Under the pieces are notes generated by a model that was not told the origin of the DNA, did not search any database, and saw only the letters and a list, made by a program, of their open reading frames with translations. From assembly GCF_014205075.1 (NCBI RefSeq), contig NZ_JACHMU010000001.1, forward strand, positions 2,232,001 through 2,296,000: 64,000 nt of DNA, written 5' to 3'. Each line of letters begins with the position of its first letter. The first letter of the stretch is position 1. Positions 52,028 to 61,139 of the stretch are shown piece after piece. Source of the DNA: Microbacterium ginsengiterrae (GTDB taxonomy: Bacteria; Actinomycetota; Actinomycetes; Actinomycetales; Microbacteriaceae). The position numbers were made by a program, and so were the translations under genes.

Positions 52028-53311
52028 GTGAGTGGTGTCAGCGATCTCAAGAAGGCCTACCGGCTGCTGGGCAAGGCCCTGCGCTCGCGCAAGGCGGTCC
52101 AGCGCGTCCGCCGCCGGCTGGCGGTCATGCCGCCCCACCCGGAGAACCACTACAAGATCGCCGTCTACTTCGCCGACGGTTCGGTGAACATGTACCAGAT
52201 GCGGCAGTGGTACCGGCCGCTCGCCGAGCTCCAGAAGCTGTGGCCCGTCGTCGTGCTGGCGCGCAACGCGGTCGGCGCGGAGAAGCTGCTGGAAGAAGAC
52301 GCACCGCCCGTGGCATTCGTCCCCACCGTCAAGGACCTCGAGCGCTTCACCGCATCGCAGGACATCCGCATCGTGCTGTACGTGAACCAGAACACCCGGA
52401 ACTTCCAGATGTTCCGTTACGGGCGTCGCTGGCATGTCTTCATCAACCACGGCGAGTCCGACAAGATGTACATGACCACCAACCAGTACAAGGCGTACGA
52501 CTACGCCTTCGTCGCCGGTCAGGCGGCGCGGGATCGCCTCAGCAGGACGCTGTGGGACTACGACGTCGACGCCAGGACGATCGAGATCGGCCGCCCGCAG
52601 GCCGACCACTACTCCGGCACCCTGCCGTACACGCCGGACGAGCGCATCACGGTCCTGTACGCCCCCACCTGGGAGGGCGACCGGCCCAGCGCGCACTACG
52701 GCTCGATCGCCACGCACGGGGAAGCCCTCGTCGGTGCGCTGCTGGCGACAGGGCGTCATCGCGTGATCTATCGACCGCATCCGCGCAGCGGTGTCATCGA
52801 CGACGCCTACGGGGCGGCGCACCGGCGCATCGTCGCGGCGATCGCGCAGGCGAACACCGCAGACCCTGCGGCCCGACACGTGTTCGACGACGGACCGGAG
52901 CTCGGTTGGCAGCTGGCGGCCTCCGACGTCGCGATCGTCGACATCTCCGCGATGGTCTACGACCGACTCGCCGCGGGCAAGCCGCTCATGATCACTCGGC
53001 CGGTGGACGAGCGCGCCTCCGTCGACACGGGCGGGTATCTGTCGGACTGCGAATGGCTCACCGCGGACGCGGCGTCGGACATCGTCGACGAGATCGACCG
53101 GGTCCGTGCCGATGAGGCTGCGGTCGCGAAGCTCCGGATGTGGGTCCAGCACTACTTCGGAGACACCACGCCCGGCGTCGCGACGGCGAAGTTCCACGCC
53201 GCGATCGAGCGCCTCATGGGCGAGTGGGACGAGTGGCGGCAGCGTGAGATCGGCGCGGTCGTCACGGATGAGGACGATGACGACGAAGAGGGCAAGGACG
53301 ACGAGATCTGA
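52028..53311 (+). CDS. CDP-glycerol glycerophosphotransferase family protein (3)
   Basis: This protein of 427 residues is a third member of the family. Motifs are FINHGESDK near residue 140, VLYAPTWEGDRPS near residue 211, YRPHPRSG near residue 250 and IVDISAMVYDRLAAGKPL near residue 306. The HG-E and DIS variants differ from the WHG and DYSS forms of the two upstream genes, so it may use another acceptor or donor. The N-terminus is basic and amphipathic, fitting peripheral membrane attachment, and the C-terminus is a run of Asp/Glu. The GTG follows TACTCT (52016-52021) by six bases. It is divergent from the GT2 gene. Confidence 0.86.
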   Translation: MSGVSDLKKAYRLLGKALRSRKAVQRVRRRLAVMPPHPENHYKIAVYFADGSVNMYQMRQWYRPLAELQKLWPVVVLARNAVGAEKLLEEDAPPVAFVPTVKDLERFTASQDIRIVLYVNQNTRNFQMFRYGRRWHVFINHGESDKMYMTTNQYKAYDYAFVAGQAARDRLSRTLWDYDVDARTIEIGRPQADHYSGTLPYTPDERITVLYAPTWEGDRPSAHYGSIATHGEALVGALLATGRHRVIYRPHPRSGVIDDAYGAAHRRIVAAIAQANTADPAARHVFDDGPELGWQLAASDVAIVDISAMVYDRLAAGKPLMITRPVDERASVDTGGYLSDCEWLTADAASDIVDEIDRVRADEAAVAKLRMWVQHYFGDTTPGVATAKFHAAIERLMGEWDEWRQREIGAVVTDEDDDDEEGKDDEI

Positions 53312-53356
53312 CAGCGGCCACTGACTGCGGGTGCCAGGCTTCGTAGACTGACGGGC

Positions 53357-54121
53357 ATGGAGTTCTCGCAGGCGCAGGCCGTCGCGTCCCGGCTCGAGGT
53401 CCTCGACGAATCGGCGTCGACGAACGCGGCCCTTCGCGTCCTGTCGGCGGATGCCGCCGCCTGGCCGCACCTGTCGGCGGTGGTCACCGACAATCAGACC
53501 GCTGGGCGGGGTCGGTTGGATCGGACGTGGGAGGCCCCGGCCGGGTCGGCCATCGCTGTCTCGGCGCTGTTGCGCTCCCTGCCGTCGGATCCGACGGCGA
53601 TGGGGTGGATCCCTCTCGTCGCGGGGCTCGCAATGGCGGATGCCGTCACCGTGCAGCTGCCCGGTCATGACGTCGCCGTGAAGTGGCCCAACGACGTTCT
53701 CGTCGACGGACGCAAGATCTCCGGCATCCTCGCCGAGGCCACCGGATCCGCCGTCGTGATCGGCGTCGGGGTGAACACCGCCATGACCCCGGCGCAACTG
53801 CCCGTCCCCACCGCGACCTCCTTCGCCGCCGTCGGGGCCGTCGCGGACGAGGACCGCCTCGTGGCCGACTTCCTGCGCCGCCTGGACGGTCTGCTGTCGG
53901 CTCTTGTCACCTGGGGGGACGCCGACCGGAGCGGTGTGCACGCTGCGGTCTCGGCGCGCTGTGCGACGCTGGGGCGGGACGTGGAGGTCTCGTTGCCGGA
54001 CGGTTCCACGCTGCACGGGGTCGCCCGGCGACTCGAGCCCGACGGGCGGCTGTGCGTCGCGGACGGCGATGCGGAGCACGTCATCGCCGCCGGTGACGTG
54101 GTCCACGCGCGTCTGGCCTGA
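53357..54121 (+). CDS. birA: Biotin-[acetyl-CoA-carboxylase] ligase
   Basis: This protein of 254 residues is a class I biotin protein ligase. It lacks the DNA-binding N-terminus of bifunctional BirA. ESASTNAAL near residue 18, the biotinyl-AMP loop TAGRGRLDRTW near residue 48, and the KWPNDVLVDGRKISGIL region near residue 109 are conserved, and the SH3-like C-terminal domain is present. It attaches biotin to carboxylase BCCP domains. The ATG follows TAGACT (53344-53349) by seven bases. The order birA, PH-domain gene, purK, purE is conserved in mycobacteria. Confidence 0.95.
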   Translation: MEFSQAQAVASRLEVLDESASTNAALRVLSADAAAWPHLSAVVTDNQTAGRGRLDRTWEAPAGSAIAVSALLRSLPSDPTAMGWIPLVAGLAMADAVTVQLPGHDVAVKWPNDVLVDGRKISGILAEATGSAVVIGVGVNTAMTPAQLPVPTATSFAAVGAVADEDRLVADFLRRLDGLLSALVTWGDADRSGVHAAVSARCATLGRDVEVSLPDGSTLHGVARRLEPDGRLCVADGDAEHVIAAGDVVHARLA

Positions 54122-54186
54122 GATCTCGCGTTCGGACACGCCGTCCGTGCGCAGGAGTTGTCGGCGGCTTTGGGCACAATGGAGCC

Positions 54187-54741
54187 ATGACACAGCCCGT
54201 GACCCTCGGCGGACGGCCCATGATGCCCCCGCCGGGCGCGCCTGCCGAAGAGCGCCTCATCGCGCGGTTCCGCAGTCAGGCGCCGGGGCTCGTGTGGTCG
54301 GCGGCGCTGTTCATGGCCGTGTGCGGCGGGACGGCGTATCTCTACGACAACCTCCCGGACGGCTACGAGAACTGGATGCTGCTGTCCGTGGCCGGACTGC
54401 TCATCCTTCTGGGCGTCGTGATCCCGTACATCCTGTGGCTGTCGCGCACGTACACGGTCACCACGCGGCGGGTGATCGTCCGGCACGGGCTCGGTGCACG
54501 CAGACGGCGCGAGATGTCGCACGTCCGCGGCTACACGATCGGCGTCCGGCGAGGCGTGCTGCAGCGTATGAGGGGCGCCGGCACCATCACGCTGACCAAC
54601 GGCATGGATGCACCGATGCATCTCATCAACGTCCCGAATGTCACTCTGGTGCACGAGACGCTCGCCGACCAGATCGAGGTCAACCAGATCCTCGCGCATC
54701 GCGACGCGCAGTCGACCGGCGACACCGACCCGGTCGTCTGA
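54187..54741 (+). CDS. Bacterial PH-domain membrane protein
   Basis: This protein of 184 residues has two membrane helices (about 38-55 and 63-85) followed by a bacterial PH-like (DUF304) domain with RTYTVTTRRVIVRHG near residue 88 and MSHVRGYTIGVRRG near residue 112. Its role is unknown. It lies between birA and purK, matching the position of Rv3278c in M. tuberculosis. The ATG follows CACAAT by six bases. A repeat-filled gap separates it from purK. Confidence 0.85.
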   Translation: MTQPVTLGGRPMMPPPGAPAEERLIARFRSQAPGLVWSAALFMAVCGGTAYLYDNLPDGYENWMLLSVAGLLILLGVVIPYILWLSRTYTVTTRRVIVRHGLGARRRREMSHVRGYTIGVRRGVLQRMRGAGTITLTNGMDAPMHLINVPNVTLVHETLADQIEVNQILAHRDAQSTGDTDPVV

Positions 54742-54749
54742 CCCGCCGC

Positions 54750-54954
54750 GCTCCTCCCGCGGGTCGCTGACCCCGCTCCCTCCCGCGGGTCGCTGACCCC
54801 GCTCCCTCCCGCGGGTCGTCGACCGTGCTCCCTCCTGCGGGTCGTTGAGCGAGCGAAGCGAGACGAAACGCGGTGACCGTGTTCCCTCCCGCGGGTCGTT
54901 GAGCGAGCGAAGCGAGACGAAACGCGCTGAGCGAGCGAAGCGAGTCGAAGCGAC
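54750..54954 (+). repeat. Degenerate 26-bp tandem repeat plus GAGCGAGCGAAGCGA-type repeat
   Basis: Three units of about 26 bp (54750-54774, 54775-54800, 54801-54826) share the core CTCCCGCGGGTCG. Two further units (54827-54880, 54881-54925) begin with the same core and continue into a 25-bp element starting GAGCGAGCGAAGCGAGACGA, whose two copies (54847-54871 and 54901-54925) are identical. A third, diverged copy is at 54929-54952. The block fills the 257-bp gap before purK. It looks like a dispersed extragenic repeat that has expanded in place. Confidence 0.85.
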
Positions 54955-54998
54955 ACCCGTCGTGCGCGAGAATGGATGCCGACGAACAGGAGAACCAC

Positions 54999-56123
54999 AT
55001 GGCGTTGCGCGTTGGCGTGATCGGCGGAGGACAGCTGGCCCGGATGATGATCGCGCCCGCGGTCGAGCTCGGCCTCGATCTGCGAGTGCTGGCGGAGACC
55101 GATGGGATGTCGGCGAAGCTTGCTGCGACGGCAGTGGGGGACTACCGGGACCTCGAGACCGTGCGCGCGTTCGCCGCGGATGTCGACGTCATCACCTTCG
55201 ACCATGAGCACGTCCCGCAGGACGTCCTGCGTGCACTCGTCGCCGACGGGGTGGCTGTCCACCCCGGCCCCGATGCGCTGCAGTACGCGCAGGACAAGCT
55301 CGTGATGCGTGCACGCCTGGCGGAACTCGGCGTCCCGCAGCCGGATTGGGCTCGCGTCGCGGATGCCGACGAGCTGCAGGTGTTCCTCGATGACCACGGC
55401 GGCCGTGCGGTCGTGAAGACGCCCCGCGGGGGATATGACGGCAAGGGCGTGCGTGTGGTGTCGGCTGCGGGCGATGCGGCGGACTGGTTCGCCCAGCTCT
55501 CCGGCGGCGACGGCCTGCTCGTGGAGGAGCTCGTCTCGTTCCGCCGCGAACTCGCCCAGCAGGTCGCACGGCGCCCCAGCGGCCAGACCGCCGCGTATCC
55601 CGTCGTGGAGACCGTGCAGCGCGACGGCGTGTGCGCCGAGGTCTTCGCCCCGGCTCCCGGGGCGGGGGAACGTCTCGCGCGGATGGCGGAGGACATCGGA
55701 AGACGGATCGCCGAAGGGCTCGGGGTGACCGGAATGCTGGCCGTCGAGCTGTTCGAGACGGATGACGATCGCATCCTCGTGAACGAGCTCGCCATGCGCC
55801 CGCACAACAGCGGGCACTGGAGCCAGGACGGAGCGGTCACGGGGCAGTTCGAGCAGCACCTGCGCGCCGTCGCGGACCTTCCGCTGGGGGAGACCGCGCC
55901 GCGTGCGCCGTGGGCGGCGATGGTGAACATCCTCGGCGGCCCCACGGAGGGGACGTTCGAGAGCCGTTTCGAGGCGGCGATGTCGGAGCACCCGGACGCG
56001 AAGATCCACACCTACGGAAAGGACGCGCGCCCCGGCCGCAAGGTGGGCCACGTCAATGCCGCCGGCGACGACCTCGACGATGTCGTCTACACCGCCCGCG
56101 CGGCGGCCGCCCATTTCGCGTGA
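54999..56123 (+). CDS. purK: N5-carboxyaminoimidazole ribonucleotide synthase
   Basis: This protein of 374 residues has an ATP-grasp fold. VGVIGGGQLARMM at the N-terminus, VKTPRGGYDGKGVRV near residue 144, LLVEELVSF near residue 174 and NELAMRPHNSGHW near residue 262 fit PurK. It uses ATP and bicarbonate to convert AIR to N5-CAIR in purine synthesis. ATG 54999 is set by AGGAG nine bases upstream; an in-frame ATG 27 bases earlier overlaps the repeat boundary and lacks a ribosome site. purE follows. Confidence 0.95.
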   Translation: MALRVGVIGGGQLARMMIAPAVELGLDLRVLAETDGMSAKLAATAVGDYRDLETVRAFAADVDVITFDHEHVPQDVLRALVADGVAVHPGPDALQYAQDKLVMRARLAELGVPQPDWARVADADELQVFLDDHGGRAVVKTPRGGYDGKGVRVVSAAGDAADWFAQLSGGDGLLVEELVSFRRELAQQVARRPSGQTAAYPVVETVQRDGVCAEVFAPAPGAGERLARMAEDIGRRIAEGLGVTGMLAVELFETDDDRILVNELAMRPHNSGHWSQDGAVTGQFEQHLRAVADLPLGETAPRAPWAAMVNILGGPTEGTFESRFEAAMSEHPDAKIHTYGKDARPGRKVGHVNAAGDDLDDVVYTARAAAAHFA

Positions 56124-56202
56124 CGCCGATGAAGCCGTGAGCGGCGTGACTCCAAGCGTGCCGTTCAGCAGAACTGCGGGGTTCTGCCCGTACCCTTGAC
56201 GG

Positions 56203-56718
56203 GTGACTGAGCCTCTGCATTCCTCCAGCGCGCCCGTCGTCGGCGTCGTGATGGGTTCCGACTCCGACTGGCGAGTGATGAGCGATGCGTCGCAGGCGCT
56301 CACGGACTTCGGCGTCGCTCACGAGGTCGAGGTCGTCTCGGCCCACCGCACCCCCGACAAGCTCATGCAGTATGCGCGCGAGGCGCGTGGTCGCGGCATC
56401 CGGGTGATCATCGCCGGCGCAGGCGGAGCCGCGCACCTGCCGGGGATGCTGGCGTCGATGACGCCGCTGCCCGTCATCGGCGTTCCCGTGCCGCTGGCCT
56501 ATCTCGACGGCATGGACTCACTGCTCTCCATCGTGCAGATGCCCGCCGGCATCCCTGTCGCGACGGTGTCGATCGGCGGCGCGCGCAACGCTGGCATCCT
56601 CGCCGCCCGGATCCTCGGCGCCTCGGACGCGACGATGGCCGACCGGCTCGAGGCGTACGCCGCCACGCTCGAGGCGCAGGTCGCCACGAAGAACGAACGG
56701 CTGAAGGACTCGCTGTGA
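56203..56718 (+). CDS. purE: N5-carboxyaminoimidazole ribonucleotide mutase
   Basis: This protein of 171 residues is a class I PurE with [15 protein letters not shown] near residue 12, SAHRTPDKL near residue 47 and [13 protein letters not shown] near residue 69. It moves the carboxyl group of N5-CAIR to C4, the step after PurK. The GTG lies six bases after TACCCT (56191-56196), so it has its own leaderless promoter rather than relying only on purK read-through. A short CCCGT/ACGGG inverted repeat surrounds the -10 box. Its stop overlaps the LCP gene by four bases. Confidence 0.96.
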   Translation: MTEPLHSSSAPVVGVVMGSDSDWRVMSDASQALTDFGVAHEVEVVSAHRTPDKLMQYAREARGRGIRVIIAGAGGAAHLPGMLASMTPLPVIGVPVPLAYLDGMDSLLSIVQMPAGIPVATVSIGGARNAGILAARILGASDATMADRLEAYAATLEAQVATKNERLKDSL

Positions 56719-58154
56719 CCCTCGCCGCGCCGCGTGCGACGTCGAGCGCGGGCCGATCGCTGGTGGAGACCCGGCCGCTGCGCAATCCGGATGTCGCCGA
56801 CCCGGCGTTCATGGGCCGTCGCGGATGGTGGCTGGTCGCCATGAACGTGCTGGTTCCCGGCTCGGCGCAGATCCTCTCCGGCCGCAATCGACGACTCGGC
56901 CGATTCGGACTCGGGGCGACGCTGCTGGGCTGGTTCCTCGTGGTCCTGGCGGTCGTGTCCGCGCTGTTCTTCCGTTCCGCTCTGATCACCGTCGGATCCA
57001 ACTGGTTCGCCCTCACCGCGCTGCAGGTGCTGTTCATCGGGTACGCATTGCTGTGGCTCGTGCTGACCTTCGACACGCTGCGCATCGTGCGCCTGGTGAA
57101 GGTGCCGCCGACGTCGAGGATCGCCATTCCCGTGGTCGCCCTCGTTATCGTCGGACTCCTCAGCGGCGGGGCCGGATACGCCGCGAGCATCGCCGGTTCC
57201 AGTCGCGGGGCGATCAACGACATCTTCGGGCAGAGCGGCCCGAGTCTTCCCCCGAGCGACGGGTACTACAACATCCTGCTTCTCGGTGCCGACAGCGGTG
57301 ACGGACGCGATTCCATGCGGTTCGACAGCATCTCGGTCGTGTCGGTGAATGCCGAATCCGGTGCCGTGACGATCTTCGGCATTCCGCGTGAGCTGCCGTC
57401 CGCGCCGTTCAGCGACGGAAGTCCGATGCAGGCGCTGTACCCGAACGCGTTCGAAGGGCATTCCTCACCGACGTGCGGGTGGAACCCGTGGATGAACCAT
57501 GTGCGCTATGCGGCGGAGGTGTGCCGCGATGACGAGGGCGCAGAGCTCTACCCCGACGCGGCGGCGCAGGGATCCGCCCCCGGAATCGAGGCGACCAAGG
57601 ACGCCGCAGAGGGCATTCTCGGGATCGAGATCCCGTACTACGTCTTCATCGACATGAACGGGTTCGCGGCGATGATCGACGCGCTCGGCGGCGTCGACAT
57701 CGAGGTCACCGAGCGGTTGCCGAAGGGCGGCCCGCCAGAGGGCTGGACGGGAACCGACGTCAACGAGTGGGCCATCGGGTGGATCGAACCCGGTGCGCAG
57801 CACATGGACGGCGACACGGCACAGTGGTACGCGAGGTCGCGGTACACCACGAGCGACTGGGACCGGATGGAGCGCCAGCGCGAGCTGCAGCTCGCGATCC
57901 TCGATCAGTTCACGCCGCAGAACATCCTCTCGCGCTTCAACGACATCGCCGCGGCCGGTACCGTGCTCGTCGACACCGATCTGCCGAGGGACAAGCTCAG
58001 CGAGTTCTTCGATCTGATGCTGAAGGCGAAAGAGCAGCCGGTCACCACCATCGAGCTGGTGCCGGAGAACGGGGTGGACGAGTTCACGCCGGACTACGCA
58101 TTCGTGCGCGAGCTGGCGCAGCAGACGCTGCACCCGCCCACGCCGGCACCCTGA
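56715..58154 (+). CDS. LytR-CpsA-Psr (LCP) family cell-wall glycopolymer ligase
   Basis: This protein of 479 residues has a cytoplasmic N-terminus, four membrane helices (about 38-160) and an extracellular LCP domain. [14 protein letters not shown] near residue 190 and SISVVSVN form the start of the domain, and [14 protein letters not shown] near residue 380 holds the conserved Arg that binds the polyprenyl pyrophosphate. LCP enzymes transfer teichoic acid or similar polymers from the lipid carrier to peptidoglycan. The GTG overlaps the purE stop (GTGA). Its location after the CDP-glycerol transferases supports a wall polymer role. Confidence 0.92.
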   Translation: MTLAAPRATSSAGRSLVETRPLRNPDVADPAFMGRRGWWLVAMNVLVPGSAQILSGRNRRLGRFGLGATLLGWFLVVLAVVSALFFRSALITVGSNWFALTALQVLFIGYALLWLVLTFDTLRIVRLVKVPPTSRIAIPVVALVIVGLLSGGAGYAASIAGSSRGAINDIFGQSGPSLPPSDGYYNILLLGADSGDGRDSMRFDSISVVSVNAESGAVTIFGIPRELPSAPFSDGSPMQALYPNAFEGHSSPTCGWNPWMNHVRYAAEVCRDDEGAELYPDAAAQGSAPGIEATKDAAEGILGIEIPYYVFIDMNGFAAMIDALGGVDIEVTERLPKGGPPEGWTGTDVNEWAIGWIEPGAQHMDGDTAQWYARSRYTTSDWDRMERQRELQLAILDQFTPQNILSRFNDIAAAGTVLVDTDLPRDKLSEFFDLMLKAKEQPVTTIELVPENGVDEFTPDYAFVRELAQQTLHPPTPAP

Positions 58155-58161
58155 GCGGGTC

Positions 58162-59886
58162 TCACCCGCACTCGAGGTCGGCCATCGCCACGTCCGGGGC
58201 ATCGAGCAGGGGAGTGTGATGCAGCTGCGTCCGGCGATCGCCGGCGCCGGTGCCCGTGAACGAGGCGGTGACGGAGCTCGACTCGCCCGGTGACAGGACG
58301 AGCTCATACTGCGCGACGGGACGCACGCCGAGCTCGGCGGCGACGTCTCCACCAGAGACGGAGGCTCCCTCAGGGCCGACGATCGAGATGAGCGTGCGGG
58401 TCTGCCCCGCCGCGAGGTCGTCGGAGGCCGGGGCAGTGGCGGCGAGGTCGGCGGGGACATCGTTCGACCAGGTCACACGGACCTGTGTCGTCGGCTCGCC
58501 GCGGCACGCTCCGACGGCCGTGCTGATCGAGGCGTGCGCATGGGCATCAAGGGCCACGCCGCCGGACGCGTCGTTGACCAACACGCTCACATGCGTGCCA
58601 CGCTCACCGTCCGATGGCATCCTCCCGCTCAGTCCGGATGTCTCGAGTTGCTTCTGCTCCTCCTCGTGGGCGCTCCACACCCTGATCCGATCATCCGTGG
58701 ATGCTGTGGCCACGGCAGCGAGCACGGCGGCCGGGTCCTCTCCCACGAGGAGAGCCGACACAAGGGATCCGCCGGCCTGTGCGAGCGCCGCGTCGCGCCC
58801 GACGGGTTGGGGGTTCGTCACCGACACCTCGGATGCGAGTCGAGTCACGAGCGTGTCGGCATCCGCGGTGTGCTCGCCGAACGACAGTGAACCGATCGCT
58901 CCGACGAGATGCTCCGCGGCGACGAGGTCGAGTGCGACGACACCGTCCACGACATCGCCGTACTGCTGCTGCCAGTGCTGCGCCACGATCTCGGCCGCGG
59001 AGGGGAAATCGGGGATGCTCGTCGCGTCGCGCACGCTGCGCCCGGGCGAATCTCCGAACAGCGTGGTCGTCGCATCGTCCAGGGGAAGAGGGGGAGAGTC
59101 GAGGACGGTGAGATCCTGTGCGCTCACGGTCCGGGGGTTGGCGAGGACGCCGTTGTCCGCACGGACAAGAGTGAACGCGACGATCGCGCCGCCGTGGGAG
59201 CGGGCCTCTGCGTTGTTCTGCAGTGCGATCAGGTAGTTCCTCGGTTCTTCCCCGCCCAGCATGCCCGGCAGCAAGCCGGCAGCGCCGTGCAGGGCACCGA
59301 CGGTCGTCGCGACGTCGCGGATCAGTACCTGCGCCTCCCGCACGGCGTCGGCGACCGGAGGCAGGGCCGCATCGACGTCGATACGCATGGATGCCGTCTG
59401 CGCCGCGTGCAGGGCGATGGAGGCCCCCTCGAGTGCCGCATGGACATCGGGAAGGGGCGCGAGGTCGATGCGGGAGCCGGTGAACCCGAGTGTGGCCGGA
59501 TCGACGCTGTCCGCGATCAGGACGATCGGCCCCGCGGCGGCGTCCGCAGCGGCGTCCGTGACCTCCGCCACCTCTCGCATCGCCGTCATGTTCGCGCCGA
59601 GCCACGGGACGAACTCGAACGCGCGCCATACGGGGTCCGAAGTGAGGTCGCGGGCCAGTGCGGCGTGCGCGGCGATGCGCGGAGCGATGCGTTCGGCCCG
59701 GTCGAGCTCGCCGTCGGCGAGTGCCGATCGCAGCTGCGCGGTGGAGCTCCTGACGCTCTGCAGCTCGCTGGCCGACCCGAGCGCACGTATGACCACCCAC
59801 GCCGTGGCGAGCAGGGCGGCGACCACCAGGAGCCCGATCACTCCGCCCACCCAGCGCCGTCGCGCCGGCAGCCGCCCGTCACTCAT
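58162..59886 (-). CDS. DUF4012 envelope protein
   Basis: This protein of 574 residues has one N-terminal membrane helix (about 12-34) and a long extracellular part. The DUF4012 domain includes RNYLIALQNNAEARSHGGAI near residue 225 and IPDFPSAAEIVAQHWQ near residue 300. These proteins are usual at actinobacterial capsule or glycopolymer loci, but their activity is unknown. The ATG (complement of 59884-59886) is chosen because the polar segment SDGRLPARRRW directly precedes the helix; the open frame continues upstream without coding character. A small GCGGGT/ACCCGC hairpin at 58155-58169 lies between its stop and that of the convergent LCP gene. Confidence 0.86.
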   Translation of the reverse strand: MSDGRLPARRRWVGGVIGLLVVAALLATAWVVIRALGSASELQSVRSSTAQLRSALADGELDRAERIAPRIAAHAALARDLTSDPVWRAFEFVPWLGANMTAMREVAEVTDAAADAAAGPIVLIADSVDPATLGFTGSRIDLAPLPDVHAALEGASIALHAAQTASMRIDVDAALPPVADAVREAQVLIRDVATTVGALHGAAGLLPGMLGGEEPRNYLIALQNNAEARSHGGAIVAFTLVRADNGVLANPRTVSAQDLTVLDSPPLPLDDATTTLFGDSPGRSVRDATSIPDFPSAAEIVAQHWQQQYGDVVDGVVALDLVAAEHLVGAIGSLSFGEHTADADTLVTRLASEVSVTNPQPVGRDAALAQAGGSLVSALLVGEDPAAVLAAVATASTDDRIRVWSAHEEEQKQLETSGLSGRMPSDGERGTHVSVLVNDASGGVALDAHAHASISTAVGACRGEPTTQVRVTWSNDVPADLAATAPASDDLAAGQTRTLISIVGPEGASVSGGDVAAELGVRPVAQYELVLSPGESSSVTASFTGTGAGDRRTQLHHTPLLDAPDVAMADLECG

Positions 59887-59953
59887 GAGTGCATTCAAGC
59901 ACGCAACGGCGCGCGCCGCGGGAAAACCTCGTCGGCGCGGATACGCTGGGGTC

Positions 59954-61027
59954 ATGAGTGTTCGGCTGCGCGTCGTTCTCGACCAGATCACGACCGTCGT
60001 CGACGCCGACCAGGCGCGGGCTGCGCGTGATCTCACCGCCGGGCTCCTCGCCACCGCCCCCAGCGGCTGCTCGGTCGATGCGATCATCCCGGCAGGTGGC
60101 GACGTCGACATCCCGGGGATCGACTCCGTTCGCCGGCTCGGTCTGGGCCGTCGCGAGATCGCCGCCTCCTGGCAGGTGGGGATCGCGCCGGGCGTCGGGG
60201 GAGGACTCATCCATGCTCCGTCCCTGATGGCGCCCCTCGTCAGGCACGATCGGGTGCATGATCACGACCAGGTCTCCGTGACCGTCTGGGATCTCCGTGC
60301 CTGGGAGGCGCCGCAGAGCATGTCCAAGACGAACGTCGCGTGGCAGCGTGGCATGCTGCGGCGCGCTGCGAGGCACGCCGACGCCGTGGTGGTACCCACG
60401 CATGCGATGGCGGAGCGGATCGGCGAGTACGCCAAGCTCGGCGACCGTGTCCGTGTCGTCGCGGGTGCGCCGCCGGAGGGGTTCGCTCCGCCGACCGATT
60501 CAGGGCGCCGACGTGCGGCGCTGTCCCTCCCGGAGCGGTACGTCGTGCTCGCCGGGACCCCCGCCGATCTCGAACACGGTTTCCGCGCTGCCGCGGCTGC
60601 GGACATCGACGCGGTCGTCCTCGACGCCGCAGAGGGCTCGGAGCCCGTACTCGCCGACCTGGCGGCCGCAGCCGGACTTCCCGAGCGTCGCGCACACATC
60701 CGTGGCGCGCTCGATACATCGGATCGCGCTGCCGTACTGATGGCGTCGTCAGCCTTCGTCGCGACGAGCGCGCTGGCGGCATGGCCGTGGCGTGCAATGG
60801 AAGCCATGGCCATGCGGACGCCGATCGTCGCCGTGGACAGTGGGGTGCACCGGGACGTGATCGCGGAGGGCGGCGCCGTGGTGGAGCCGGATGAGATCTC
60901 CGATGCCCTCGTGGATGCGGTCGGCGCGGGGGAGAAGCGCGCGAGGGTGCTCGCCGGTGACAGGGCGAAGGCGTTCTCCTGGGCGAGTGCGGCGGAACGC
61001 ATCTGGTTGCTGCACGCCGACCTCTGA
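59954..61027 (+). CDS. GT4-type glycosyltransferase
   Basis: This protein of about 357 residues has a GT-B fold. The N-terminal Rossmann domain includes VTVWDLRAWEAP near residue 115 and DAVVVPTHAMAERI near residue 142. The donor-side half includes WPWRAMEAMAMRTPIVA near residue 280, followed by GGAVVEPDE, which is the GT4 nucleotide-sugar site. It would add a sugar to a lipid-linked glycan. The ATG follows TACGCT (59942-59947) by six bases, which fixes the start in spite of a long open frame upstream. It is divergent from DUF4012. Confidence 0.88.
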   Translation: MSVRLRVVLDQITTVVDADQARAARDLTAGLLATAPSGCSVDAIIPAGGDVDIPGIDSVRRLGLGRREIAASWQVGIAPGVGGGLIHAPSLMAPLVRHDRVHDHDQVSVTVWDLRAWEAPQSMSKTNVAWQRGMLRRAARHADAVVVPTHAMAERIGEYAKLGDRVRVVAGAPPEGFAPPTDSGRRRAALSLPERYVVLAGTPADLEHGFRAAAAADIDAVVLDAAEGSEPVLADLAAAAGLPERRAHIRGALDTSDRAAVLMASSAFVATSALAAWPWRAMEAMAMRTPIVAVDSGVHRDVIAEGGAVVEPDEISDALVDAVGAGEKRARVLAGDRAKAFSWASAAERIWLLHADL

Positions 61028-61139
61028 GCCGAGAGACCGACCCTGGGCGCCTGCCGCGAATCGACACGACACGCCGCGTTCTTGTGCGAATTCATGGGTC
61101 ACAGTGGCATCATTACGCGACTTCCGTCACACTAGTCAC

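Noticed and set aside
54750..54954. CRISPR array
   Set aside because: The repeat units are adjacent and degenerate, without unique spacers of constant length, and no cas gene is present in the window.
54531..54986. Open frames running through the repeat block before purK
   Set aside because: They encode only repeated Arg/Ser/Ala-rich peptides generated by the tandem repeat, with no start context or family.
58162..60210. Longer version of the DUF4012 protein beginning at 60210
   Set aside because: The extra 108 codons lie inside the divergent glycosyltransferase gene and precede the natural signal-anchor start at 59886.
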